DNA from: Planctomycetaceae bacterium UBA6172
GTDB lineage: Bacteria > Planctomycetota > Planctomycetia > Pirellulales > Pirellulaceae
Reading direction: 5' to 3'
Assembly: GCA_002422955.1 (NCBI GenBank)
Contig: DITY01000092.1
Location: forward strand, 2,171-21,452
Length of the DNA: 19,282 nucleotides
Made by a program: the position numbers and the translations under genes. A model generated the notes under the pieces. That model was not told the DNA's origin, made no database searches, and saw only the letters and a list, made by a program, of their open reading frames with translations. Of the stretch, positions 7,665-15,733 are shown piece by piece; within the stretch, counting starts at the first letter, position 1, and each line of letters starts with the position of its first letter.

Positions 7665-8168
7665 ATGAGCGAACTTCAAGTAGCCGAGCCGGAATACTCA
7701 CACACTCAGCACGCCCCGCTCTGCTGGTTGCTCTATGCGGTGGCCGCGTTGTTCTTGGTGTTGGGTTGGTGGATGCGGGATGTACCGCCGATCCGGTGGC
7801 TGTTTCCGCCCATCGGACTGTTGATGCTGGTCATGGCGGCCTCGTTCCACCACCTGTCCGTCGTGGATTTGGGCGACCTCCTGGCGATTCGTTTCGGGCC
7901 GTTCCCACTGTTCCGCCGGACCGTTCGCTATGAAGACATCGTCGGGGTGGAAGTCGGGCGGACGTTGTTGATCGACGGCTGGGGCATCCACCTGAGTATC
8001 CGCGGCGGTTGGGTCTGGAACCTGTGGGGCTGGGATTGCGTGATGGTTCGCTTCCGGAACGGCGGCACACTGCGAATCGGTACGGATGACGCGACGAACT
8101 TAGCCGCCTTCCTGGCAGGCAAGCTCCGTCACCGCGGCACTCCGTCGGACGCGGATTCTTCCCGGTAG
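7665..8168 (+). CDS. Small membrane protein with PH-like C-terminal domain
   Basis: The 167-residue product has two closely spaced hydrophobic helices, LCWLLYAVAALFLVLGWW (19-36) and WLFPPIGLLMLVMAA (45-59), followed by a soluble beta-rich region. That region reads LSVVDLGDLLAIRFGPFPLF, VRYEDIVGVEVGRTL, IHLSIRGGWVWNLWGWDCVM, RFRNGGTLRIGTDDATNLAAFL. Two helices followed by alternating strands and a final helix starting at a TDDAxxLAxFL motif is the layout of bacterial PH-like (bPH/YdbT-type) membrane proteins. Function is unknown; such domains often sit at the membrane face. It follows the wrbA relic and precedes the chemosensory cluster by 116 bases. I do not recognise a specific named gene. 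Confidence 0.65.
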   Translation: MSELQVAEPEYSHTQHAPLCWLLYAVAALFLVLGWWMRDVPPIRWLFPPIGLLMLVMAASFHHLSVVDLGDLLAIRFGPFPLFRRTVRYEDIVGVEVGRTLLIDGWGIHLSIRGGWVWNLWGWDCVMVRFRNGGTLRIGTDDATNLAAFLAGKLRHRGTPSDADSSR

Positions 8169-8284
8169 TCGGAGCATTTTGCGGATCGTGGTGTTAAACT
8201 GCAGCGTCGCGGCGCGAGCGTGGACTCGAGTCAGCCGCTAGCCCCGCGGGGAGATCTTGGCACCGGTTGTGAGCTGAGTTCGGT

Positions 8285-10300
8285 ATGCCGGAGAGCAATC
8301 GTCAGGCGACTGCCACGTTCTCGCAGCTGGTTGAAAATCTCGTCGCCAGCGGCTTGGTGCCCGAAGACGAACTCGCCGCGTTCACAACTCTCGCGGCGGG
8401 CGATCCCCACGAGCTCTCGCGGTTGTTGGTCGCCCCAAGCTTGCTGACGCCGTTCCAGCTGACGGCCTTGAACGAAGGCCGCGGAAATTCGCTGCGGATC
8501 GGCAACTACGACATCCTGGATCGCCTCGGCGCTGGCGGAATGGGCACGGTCTTCAAGGCCCGGCACCGGCGCATGAAGCGGGTCGTGGCGCTCAAGGTGC
8601 TGTCGGAGAAACTTTCCGAAAACCCGCTGTTTGTGAAGCGGTTCCAGCGGGAAGTGGAAACGATCGCCGCGCTGGGGCATCCCAACATCGTCATGGCCTA
8701 CGACGCCGACGAGGCGGACGTGGGGCACTTTCTGGTGATGGAGTTCGTCAACGGGCTCGACCTGGCGGCGTGCGTGGAACGCGACGGATCGTTTCCGCTC
8801 AGACGCGCCGTCGACTGCACCTTGCAGGCCGCGCGCGGCTTGGCCTACGCCCATTCACAAGGGATCATTCATCGCGACGTGAAGCCGCACAATCTGCTGC
8901 TGGACGAGAGCGGCACGATCAAGGTGACCGACTTGGGACTGGCGCGGCTCAACCACGGCGTGGAGGGGGCGGTCCCGGGCTCCGATGTGACGATGGCCGG
9001 TGGGGTGATCGGCACCGCCGACTACATGCCACCGGAGCAGGCGGTCGATTCCACCACGATCGATCACCGGGCCGACATTTACAGCCTCGGTTGCACGCTG
9101 CATTTCCTGCTCACCAGCCGCCCGCCCTACAGCGGTTCCACGATCATGGGGATTCTGCTCAAGCACCGCGACGGCGACATTCCGCGGCTCACCACGCCGC
9201 GACCCGAGTGCCCGCCGCGACTCAACGACCTGTTCCGCCGGATGTTGGCCAAGTCACCCGAGCAACGCGTGCAGCAGATGGCGGAGGTCGTGGCCGAACT
9301 GGAAGCGATCGCGGTGAGTCTGCCGCCGGATGCGAACCGCGGGCCAACCTCCGGCACGGTCGAGTTTTCCGCGGGGATCGATCTCGACAGTTTGACCCTC
9401 GACAGCTCGGTGCTGCCACCGCTGCAACGCGCGGGCACCCCCAGCGCGGGAGCCGCCAGCGTTGGCCCCCTCACGGTGCTGATCGTCGAGCCGTCGCGAG
9501 TGCAGGCGTCGATCATCAAGGGTTACTTGGAGGAGCAGCCGTTCATCGTCGTGGACAGCGTGCCCACCGGCAACGCCGCCATCGAGGTCGTCCGCAGGCT
9601 GCGGCCACGTGCCGTCATCTCAGCCATGTACCTGGCCGATCTCAACGGCGTCGAGCTGGCCCGGCAGATTCGCCAGGAAATCCAGGTCGATGCCCCCGGC
9701 TTCGTACTGGTCACCAGCGAGGTCGACTTCGGCGAAGCGGCGTCCCTGGGCGAACTGCATCGGGTCTTGCTGCTTCCCAAGCCGTTCTCCGCCGAACAAC
9801 TGGTCCAGGCGCTCAACCAGGTGACCGGCGCATCGCTGCCGCTTCCGCGGCCGGTCGCAGCGCCGTCCGCTGGGTCCGTTTACCCGATCGGAGGTAAGCC
9901 CCATCGTCTGGCCGGTGGCAAGCCAGACCGCCACCAACTGCGTGTCTTGATCGCCGACGACAGCGCCACCGCTCGCCTGCACGTGCGGGCGGTGCTGCAA
10001 GGCTTGGGTTTCACGCAGTTCATCGAGGTTCCGGATGGCGCCCACGCGATCGCGGTCGCCGCCAGCGAACCGTGCGATTTGATCGTCACCGATTACAACA
10101 TGCCGCTGATGGACGGCCGAGCGCTGGTCAGCTATTTGAAGCAGAATCCGGCAACCGCCGCGATTCCAATTATCATGGTGACGACCGAGGGCGAGTCACG
10201 GGTGCTCGATCCGGTGCGAAAACTGGGCGTGGTCGCCATTTTCGAAAAGTCTTTTCCAGCCACCGCGGTGGGGCCGGTCGTCGACTCGCTGTTCGGTTGA
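8285..10300 (+). CDS. Ser/Thr protein kinase with two C-terminal receiver domains
   Basis: The 671-residue soluble protein begins with a helical leader (1-70, ending LLTPFQLTALNEGRG) common before planctomycete kinases. The kinase domain (about 75-345) is complete: glycine loop LGAGGMGTVF (81-90), ATP lysine in VALK (K104), catalytic HRDVKPHN (196-203), metal DLG (216-218) and PPE (249-251). A Ser/Pro linker leads to receiver 1 (about 396-515), which lacks its phospho-acceptor: the Asp position is Ala447 in ISAMYLADLNG, and the acidic pair is reduced to Glu-Pro (402-403). Receiver 2 (about 551-670) is canonical, with D558/D559, phospho-acceptor D603 in VTDYNMPLMDG, Thr633 and K655. The inferred role is a Ser/Thr kinase whose activity or location is set by CheA phosphotransfer to receiver 2. 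It leads the che cluster, 132 bases before cheA. The start at 8285 has no clear Shine-Dalgarno site. Confidence 0.9.
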   Translation: MPESNRQATATFSQLVENLVASGLVPEDELAAFTTLAAGDPHELSRLLVAPSLLTPFQLTALNEGRGNSLRIGNYDILDRLGAGGMGTVFKARHRRMKRVVALKVLSEKLSENPLFVKRFQREVETIAALGHPNIVMAYDADEADVGHFLVMEFVNGLDLAACVERDGSFPLRRAVDCTLQAARGLAYAHSQGIIHRDVKPHNLLLDESGTIKVTDLGLARLNHGVEGAVPGSDVTMAGGVIGTADYMPPEQAVDSTTIDHRADIYSLGCTLHFLLTSRPPYSGSTIMGILLKHRDGDIPRLTTPRPECPPRLNDLFRRMLAKSPEQRVQQMAEVVAELEAIAVSLPPDANRGPTSGTVEFSAGIDLDSLTLDSSVLPPLQRAGTPSAGAASVGPLTVLIVEPSRVQASIIKGYLEEQPFIVVDSVPTGNAAIEVVRRLRPRAVISAMYLADLNGVELARQIRQEIQVDAPGFVLVTSEVDFGEAASLGELHRVLLLPKPFSAEQLVQALNQVTGASLPLPRPVAAPSAGSVYPIGGKPHRLAGGKPDRHQLRVLIADDSATARLHVRAVLQGLGFTQFIEVPDGAHAIAVAASEPCDLIVTDYNMPLMDGRALVSYLKQNPATAAIPIIMVTTEGESRVLDPVRKLGVVAIFEKSFPATAVGPVVDSLFG

Positions 10301-10432
10301 ATCTGCGCCAATTGGGTTCGCCAGCCTTCAGGCCCACCCCGCGGATCGTGAGCTCCGGGAGCTGCGTTCGCGGCGGGACTCAGCAAGACCCGGGCGGGCG
10401 AGTCAGCAGCGAGAGAGAACTACGGATCGGCC

Positions 10433-12796
10433 ATGTCGAATAGCGAAATCCTCCGCGAATTCTTGCTGGAGACGCAGGAAAATCTTGCGCTGCTCGATTC
10501 CGATCTCGTCACGCTCGAACAACACCCGACCGACAAAAATACGCTCGCCCAGGTCTTTCGCACGTTCCACAGTGTCAAGGGGACCGCGGGCTTCATGGGG
10601 TTGGTGCAGCTGCAAGCCGTCGCCCACTCCGCCGAAAGCTTGCTCAGCAAGCTCCGCGCGGGTGAGCTGCGATTCGACCCCACCATCGCCACCGCCCTGC
10701 TGCAGGTCGTCGACGCCATTCGCGAACTCTTGGCGAGCATCGAATCGTCCGGCGGGGAAGGCTCCGCCGATTTCTCGGCGCTGATCGCGGAGGTGGATCG
10801 CTTGCGCGAGGCGGCTGCGAGCGAAGCTTCCGTGACACGGCCAGCGGAACGGGCGCCCAGCCTCCCGCCGCCCGCCATCGAGGAGATGTCCGGCCCGCCC
10901 CTGATCGCGCCACCCATGATCGTGCCGGCCGCGCGGCCCCAGACGACCGTCGCGCAGTTCCCTGGGCCACCACCCGCCGGCTTCGCGTCGCCCTCCGCGG
11001 TGACCCTGGTTGCTCCGGACGCCGAGGCGATCGCCGACCCGCCCGCGGCAACGAGCTCTGAAATCCGTTCGACCAGCGTGGCCGATTCCAGCATTCGTGT
11101 CGACGTCGGGCTACTCGACAAATTGATGACGCTCATGGGCGAGTTGGTGCTGGCCCGCAACCAGATTCTGCGGTCCAGCGCCGCGGTGGAGGAGGGCGGT
11201 TTTCTCGACGCGGTCCAGCGGCTCAATCGGCTGACCACCGAACTGCAGGCGAGCGTGATGAAGACGCGGATGCAGCCGATCGGCAACGTCCTGAGCAAGT
11301 TTCCCCGGGTGGTTCGCGATCTGGCATTGGCCTGCGGCAAGCAGGTTCGCTTCGAGATCGAAGGCCAAGACACCGAGCTGGACAAGACACTGCTGGAAGC
11401 GATTCGCGATCCCCTAACGCACCTCGTTCGCAACGCCATCGACCATGGCATCGAGTCGCCCGAACTGCGCAAGTCGCGGGGCAAGCCGGAGGAAGGCCGG
11501 TTGAAGGTCGTCGCCCGCCATGAGGGGGGCAAGGTCATCGTTGAGATCACGGACGATGGCGGCGGCATCGACACCGACCGCGTCCGCGACAAGGCGGTGA
11601 CCGCCAAGCTGGTGTCGCCGGAGGATGCCGCGCGGATGTCACGGCAGGAAATTTTGCGGCTGATCTTCCTGCCCGGCTTTTCGACGGCCGAACGGGTGAC
11701 GCAATTCTCGGGCCGTGGTGTCGGCATGGATGTCGTCCGCACGAACATCGAACGGATCGGCGGCACGGTCGACATCGAAAGCCCCCCGGGACTAGGGACG
11801 ACGATTCGCACCAAGATTCCGCTGACGCTCGCGATCATCCCGGCGTTGATCATCGTCAGCGGCGGCCAGCGATACGCGATTCCCCAAGTCAGCCTGCTGG
11901 AACTGGTACGACTCGATGCCGCTCAGACGCTCATCGGCATCGAACGCCTGCACGGCGTGCCCGTCTATCGCCTCCGCGGAACGCTGCTGCCGCTGGTATT
12001 TTTGGATGAACAATTGCAGCTCGCGGCGACCCGCGGAGCGGCCGACGATTTGAATATCATCATTTTGCATGCCGACGATCGCCCCTTTGGCCTGGTCGTC
12101 GACGCCATTCGCGATACGGAGGAGATCGTCGTCAAGCCGCTGCAGAATCAACTCAAGGGGATCTCCGTGTTCGCCGGCGCGGCGATCATGGGCGACGGCC
12201 GCGTGGCGTTGGTCCTCGACGTCCTCGGTATCGCCCAACGGGCGCACGTCCTTTCGAACGCCAGGAGCCGCGTCCGCGGCGAACAAGAACTGCCCGCGGC
12301 GCCGCCAACGAACGAGGGACAAACCCTGCTCCTGTTCGCCCCCCGCGGCGGAGGCCAGATGGCGATCCCGCTATCACAGGTGGCCCGGCTAGAAGAGTTT
12401 CCCCGCGGATCGATCGAGCATCTCGGAGACCGGCAGGTGGTCCCCTACCGCGGTGAAATCCTGCCGCTGGTCGACGTCAGCCAGGCGTTGGAGTCGCTCC
12501 GGTCGGGCGGGCCAGCCCGGCGCACGGACCGGAGCGGCGAAGCCTCCGACTCCGTTGCCGTGGTGGTTTACACCGCCGGGGACCAGCGGATCGGCCTGAT
12601 CGTCGGCCGGATTCTCGATATCGTCCACGACCAGATTGCGGCGCGGTCGCGGGCGAATCGCCCCGGCGTCCTGTTCACCGCGATCGTCCAGAATAAAGTC
12701 ACCGAGTTCCTCGACGTCGCGGCCATCGTCCGCGAAGTCACGACCGATCTCCTGTCGGGGACGTCGTCCCCCATGACCCGCATTCAGCATTCATGA
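10433..12796 (+). CDS. cheA: Chemotaxis histidine kinase CheA with two CheW domains
   Basis: The 787-residue protein is a soluble CheA. Domains in order are the Hpt (P1) domain (about 1-105) with phospho-His46 in TFHSVKGTAGFMG; a Pro/Ala-rich linker (135-215) in place of a recognisable P2 CheY-docking domain; a dimerisation helix pair (about 218-285, LMTLMGELVLARNQI); and an ATPase with N box HLVRNAIDHGIE (330-341), G1 DDGGGID (374-380) and G2 GRGVGMDVV (428-436). Two tandem CheW-like domains follow, about 463-600 and 625-775. The usual CheA has one. The second, less typical CheW domain could contact another receptor or CheW and alter array geometry. There is no C-terminal receiver, unlike CheA fusions of several alternative-function systems. 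Its stop overlaps the cheW start by four bases (ATGA), so the two are translationally coupled. Expected targets are CheY, CheB and receiver 2 of the upstream kinase. Confidence 0.95.
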   Translation: MSNSEILREFLLETQENLALLDSDLVTLEQHPTDKNTLAQVFRTFHSVKGTAGFMGLVQLQAVAHSAESLLSKLRAGELRFDPTIATALLQVVDAIRELLASIESSGGEGSADFSALIAEVDRLREAAASEASVTRPAERAPSLPPPAIEEMSGPPLIAPPMIVPAARPQTTVAQFPGPPPAGFASPSAVTLVAPDAEAIADPPAATSSEIRSTSVADSSIRVDVGLLDKLMTLMGELVLARNQILRSSAAVEEGGFLDAVQRLNRLTTELQASVMKTRMQPIGNVLSKFPRVVRDLALACGKQVRFEIEGQDTELDKTLLEAIRDPLTHLVRNAIDHGIESPELRKSRGKPEEGRLKVVARHEGGKVIVEITDDGGGIDTDRVRDKAVTAKLVSPEDAARMSRQEILRLIFLPGFSTAERVTQFSGRGVGMDVVRTNIERIGGTVDIESPPGLGTTIRTKIPLTLAIIPALIIVSGGQRYAIPQVSLLELVRLDAAQTLIGIERLHGVPVYRLRGTLLPLVFLDEQLQLAATRGAADDLNIIILHADDRPFGLVVDAIRDTEEIVVKPLQNQLKGISVFAGAAIMGDGRVALVLDVLGIAQRAHVLSNARSRVRGEQELPAAPPTNEGQTLLLFAPRGGGQMAIPLSQVARLEEFPRGSIEHLGDRQVVPYRGEILPLVDVSQALESLRSGGPARRTDRSGEASDSVAVVVYTAGDQRIGLIVGRILDIVHDQIAARSRANRPGVLFTAIVQNKVTEFLDVAAIVREVTTDLLSGTSSPMTRIQHS

Positions 12797-13236
12797 TCAC
12801 CAACCGGCAATATTGCACGTTCTTTCTGGACGACCAATGCTTCGGGTTGGACGTATTGCAGGTCCAGGAGATCGTCCGCGGCCAGCCACTCACACCCGTC
12901 CCGTTGGCGCACCCCAGCGTACGCGGCCTGATCAACCTTCGTGGGCAGATCGTGACCGCGATCGATCTCCGCGAACGGCTCGCTTTACCGCCACGGCCGC
13001 GGGATCAGCAACCGGTGAACGTCGTCGTGCAAACCGATGATGGCGCCGTCAGCCTGCTGGTCGATGAAATCGGCGACGTATTGGAAGTGACCGAGCAGCA
13101 ATTCGAGCGTCCGCCTGAGACGCTGCGGGGGGCGGCTCGTGATCTGATCCAGGGCGTCTACAAGCTGGCCGACCGGCTGCTGGTCATCCTCGATCCCAAG
13201 CTGATCGTCTCGCTGCCCACCGCGAGGCACGGATGA
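12793..13236 (+). CDS. cheW: Chemotaxis coupling protein CheW
   Basis: The 147-residue product is a single CheW domain of usual length. It shows the N-terminal strand YCTFFLDDQCFGLDVLQVQE (7-26), the core motif VRGLINLRGQIVTAIDLR (43-60), the second subdomain strand VSLLVDEIGDVLEV and the C-terminal GVYKLADRLLVILDPK. CheW bridges the cytoplasmic tip of methyl-accepting receptors to the CheA P5 domain. The ATG overlaps the cheA stop as ATGA. The presence of this free CheW beside a CheA that already has two CheW-like domains means three such domains per operon copy. A 14-bp tandem repeat separates it from the receptor gene. Confidence 0.95.
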   Translation: MITNRQYCTFFLDDQCFGLDVLQVQEIVRGQPLTPVPLAHPSVRGLINLRGQIVTAIDLRERLALPPRPRDQQPVNVVVQTDDGAVSLLVDEIGDVLEVTEQQFERPPETLRGAARDLIQGVYKLADRLLVILDPKLIVSLPTARHG

Positions 13237-13279
13237 CTTTCCGATCGACATTCACACCCATGAGCCCGCAACCGCTCCT

Positions 13280-13321
13280 GAACCCGGACGATTGAACCCG
13301 GACGATTGAACCCGGACTTTT
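13280..13321. repeat. 14-bp tandem repeat between cheW and receptor gene
   Basis: GAACCCGGACGATT occurs exactly at 13280-13293 and 13294-13307, and as a variant (GAACCCGGACTTTT) at 13308-13321. A degenerate GAATCTGAG follows. The array ends 17 bases before the receptor ATG, within the region where its ribosome binding site should be. Confidence 0.9.
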
Positions 13322-13338
13322 GAATCTGAGAACCTCCG

Positions 13339-15294
13339 ATGAAAAACAAGAAGCACTCGACCAAGGTCAAACCCGTCACCCAATCGTCCGGCAAGCAATG
13401 GCTCAAGATGGCCACCGCGGCGCTCGACGGCGTGCGGACGAACATCTTTGTCGCCAATCGCGCTTTCGAAATCATCTACATCAACGACTTTGCGAAGCAG
13501 ACGTTGAGTCAGATCGCGGGCGAGATCCGCCAGGCCTTCGGCGTGGACGTTGACAACATGGTCGGTTTGTCGATTCACAAATTCCACAAAGACGCCACGC
13601 GCATCGAGCGAATGCTCACCGATCCCCAGACGCTTCCGCACCAGGCCGAATTCAGTTTTGGTCCGATCACATTGCAGACAAGGATCAACAGCGTGCTCGC
13701 CGCCGATGGCCGAGTGGAGGGCTACGTTGTCGCTTGGGACGACATCACACACCGGCAGCGACTCGAGCTCGACTACGCCGGCCAGATCGCGGCCATTCAT
13801 CGTTCCCAGGCGGTGATCGAGTTCGAGTTGGATAGCACGATCATCACTGCCAACGACATCTTCCTGCAGGTGATGGGGTACACGCTGGGCGAAATCCAAG
13901 GTCAACGTCACAGCATGTTGGTCGACGAACAGACGCGGGGCACCGCCGAATACCGCGAGCTGTGGCAGCGGCTCGGTCGCGGTGAGTTCGTCGCCGGCGA
14001 GTTCCACCGTGTCGGCAAAGGGGGACGCGATGTGTACCTCCAAGGCGTCTACAGCCCGATCGTCGACAAGGAAGGCAAGCCGTTCAAGGTGGTCAAGTAT
14101 GCGACCGACGTCACGCAGGCCGAGCTGCGGAATGCCGATTACCAGGGCCAAGTTGCCGCGATCGGCCGCGTCCAGGCGGTGATCGAGTTCGGGCTCGATG
14201 GCGTCATCATCAACGCCAACGACAATTTCCTCCAGGCGATGGGCTATCGCATCGAAGAGGTACGGGGTCGACATCACAGCATGTTCGTCGATCCCGTCTC
14301 CGCCGCCAGCGCGACCTATCGAGAATTCTGGGCCGGTCTCGCCGCGGGGCACCAGCAGTCGGGTCGCTTCCGTCGCCTGGGCAAGGGCGGGCAGCAGGTT
14401 TGGATTCAAGGCTCGTACTTCCCGATCCTCGACCATGCCGGACGGCCGTTCAAAGTCGTCAAGTATGCCACCGACATCACGCAACTGAAGCAGGTCGAAG
14501 CGACGCTGGAAAACACCGTCCAAACGCTCGCCAGCGCGGCTCAGGAATTGACGTCGGTGAGCCAACAGATGGCATCAAACTCGGAAGAGACGGCGACGCA
14601 GGCCAGCGTCGTCTCGGCGGCCGCGGAACAGGTCAGTCGTAACGTGGAAACCGTCGCCAGCGCGACCGAACAGATGGGCGCCAGCATCCATGAGATTGCC
14701 AAAAGCGCCAACGAGGCGGCGCGGGTCGCCACGGCCGCCGTGAAAGTGGCCGAGAAGACCAACGCCACCGTTTCCAAACTCGGCGAGAGCAGCACCGAGA
14801 TCGGCAACGTCATCAAGGTGATCACCTCGATCGCCCAGCAGACAAACCTGCTCGCCCTCAACGCCACGATCGAGGCGGCCCGTGCTGGCGAGGCGGGCAA
14901 GGGTTTTGCGGTTGTCGCCAACGAGGTCAAGGAACTCGCCAAGCAGACGGCGAAAGCCACGGAAGATATCGGGGGCAAGATCGAAGCGATCCAAACGGAC
15001 ACGAAAAGCGCGGTCGAAGCGATCGCCCAAATCGGCCGGATCATCGGCCAGATCAATGACATGCAAAGCACGATCGCCAGCGCCGTGGAAGAGCAAACCG
15101 CCACCACCGCGGAGATCTCCCGCAACGTCGGCGAGGCCGCCCTGGGGAGTCGCGAGATCGCGCAGAACGTGATGGGCGTCGCCCAGGCGGCTCACAGCAC
15201 GACCGCCGGGGCCGCGAACACGAAATCCGCGGCGGAAGAATTGGCGCGGATGGCCGTGGAATTGCAACACTTGGTCAACAAGCTCGCCGTGTGA
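13339..15294 (+). CDS. Soluble methyl-accepting chemotaxis protein with three PAS domains
   Basis: The 651-residue protein has no signal peptide, membrane helix or HAMP domain, so it should sense from the cytoplasm. PAS1 spans about 25-140 (NIFVANRAFEIIYIND). PAS2 (about 148-262) and PAS3 (about 270-384) are near duplicates offset by 122 residues, sharing QAVIEF-LD, AND-FLQ-MGY, HSM-VD and PFKVVKYATD. Residues about 390-650 are the coiled-coil signalling domain, with the hairpin tip around EIGNVIKVITSIAQQTNLLALNATIEAARAGEAGKGFAVVANEVKELA condensed at 487-534 (key: QTNLLALNA 501-509, EAARAGE 512-518). The tip binds CheA and CheW. The PAS-PAS-MCP layout without membrane anchoring resembles BdlA-type proteins that respond to internal redox or metabolic state. 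The start ATG at 13339 has a weak Shine-Dalgarno site. Ligand or cofactor is unknown; FAD or heme cannot be assigned by eye. Confidence 0.92.
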   Translation: MKNKKHSTKVKPVTQSSGKQWLKMATAALDGVRTNIFVANRAFEIIYINDFAKQTLSQIAGEIRQAFGVDVDNMVGLSIHKFHKDATRIERMLTDPQTLPHQAEFSFGPITLQTRINSVLAADGRVEGYVVAWDDITHRQRLELDYAGQIAAIHRSQAVIEFELDSTIITANDIFLQVMGYTLGEIQGQRHSMLVDEQTRGTAEYRELWQRLGRGEFVAGEFHRVGKGGRDVYLQGVYSPIVDKEGKPFKVVKYATDVTQAELRNADYQGQVAAIGRVQAVIEFGLDGVIINANDNFLQAMGYRIEEVRGRHHSMFVDPVSAASATYREFWAGLAAGHQQSGRFRRLGKGGQQVWIQGSYFPILDHAGRPFKVVKYATDITQLKQVEATLENTVQTLASAAQELTSVSQQMASNSEETATQASVVSAAAEQVSRNVETVASATEQMGASIHEIAKSANEAARVATAAVKVAEKTNATVSKLGESSTEIGNVIKVITSIAQQTNLLALNATIEAARAGEAGKGFAVVANEVKELAKQTAKATEDIGGKIEAIQTDTKSAVEAIAQIGRIIGQINDMQSTIASAVEEQTATTAEISRNVGEAALGSREIAQNVMGVAQAAHSTTAGAANTKSAAEELARMAVELQHLVNKLAV

Positions 15295-15342
15295 TTCGCG
15301 TAAGATCTTCAGATGAGCGGGACGAATTGCGACACGCCCGGC

Positions 15343-15348
15343 GGGAGG
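15343..15348 (+). promoter_or_regulatory. Shine-Dalgarno site setting the cheY start
   Basis: GGGAGG lies eight bases before the ATG at 15357. It favours that start over the in-frame GTG at 15291, which overlaps the receptor stop and would add 22 charged residues before the first receiver strand. Confidence 0.7.
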
Positions 15349-15356
15349 TTTCCACG

Positions 15357-15728
15357 ATGCAGGCCTTGGTGATCGACGACTCCCGCGCGGTGCGGTTGCT
15401 GATCGGCGATATTCTCCGCCAACGCGGCTTCGAAGTGGCCACCGCCAGCGACGGCCAAGAGGGTCTGGAGCGGCTACGAGAAAATCCGGACATTCGGCTC
15501 GTGCTCGTCGACTGGAACATGCCGGTGATGGATGGCCTGGAATTCATTCATGCCGTGCGAAAGGTGCCAGCCTGGGATGAGGTTTGGCTCGTCATGGTCA
15601 CCACCGAAACCGAGAGCGAACAAGTGCAGCGGGCGATTTCCGCGGGGGCCAATGAGTATGTCATGAAGCCCTTCACCGCCGAAGTGCTCGTCGCCAAGCT
15701 TTCGTTGCTGGGCGCCTTTGAGGAATAA
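15357..15728 (+). CDS. cheY: Single-domain response regulator CheY
   Basis: The 123-residue product is one receiver domain with all expected residues: acidic pair D7/D8 in VIDDSR, phospho-acceptor D52 in VLVDWNMPVMDG, switch Thr82 in MVTTE, and Lys104 in YVMKPF. It has no output domain, so phospho-CheY works by binding a partner, classically the flagellar switch but here unknown, since no flagellar gene is visible. It sits between the receptor and cheB, 62 bases after the receptor stop and five bases before the cheB ATG. CheX at 17633 is the likely phosphatase for it. The WNMP-VMDG and VTTE segments closely resemble those of receiver 2 of the Ser/Thr kinase (YNMP-LMDG, VTTE), so the two may share CheA as donor. 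Confidence 0.93.
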   Translation: MQALVIDDSRAVRLLIGDILRQRGFEVATASDGQEGLERLRENPDIRLVLVDWNMPVMDGLEFIHAVRKVPAWDEVWLVMVTTETESEQVQRAISAGANEYVMKPFTAEVLVAKLSLLGAFEE

Positions 15729-15733
15729 GGTTC

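Noticed and set aside
8242..8251. CCCCGCGGGG palindrome before the Ser/Thr kinase gene as an operator
   Set aside because: A 10-bp GC palindrome is likely by chance in such DNA, and no second copy or promoter elements accompany it.
8770..9897. 375-residue + strand frame inside the Ser/Thr kinase gene
   Set aside because: It is an out-of-frame Arg/Gly/Ala-rich shadow of the kinase reading, which has all catalytic motifs.
10420..11853. 477-residue minus-strand frame opposite cheA
   Set aside because: It is Ser/Arg-rich without domains and is fully covered by CheA motifs on the other strand.
13252..14565. Long minus-strand frame of 437 residues opposite the receptor gene
   Set aside because: It lies antisense to a clear PAS-MCP coding sequence. 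Long antisense frames are expected in GC-rich DNA with strong third-position bias.
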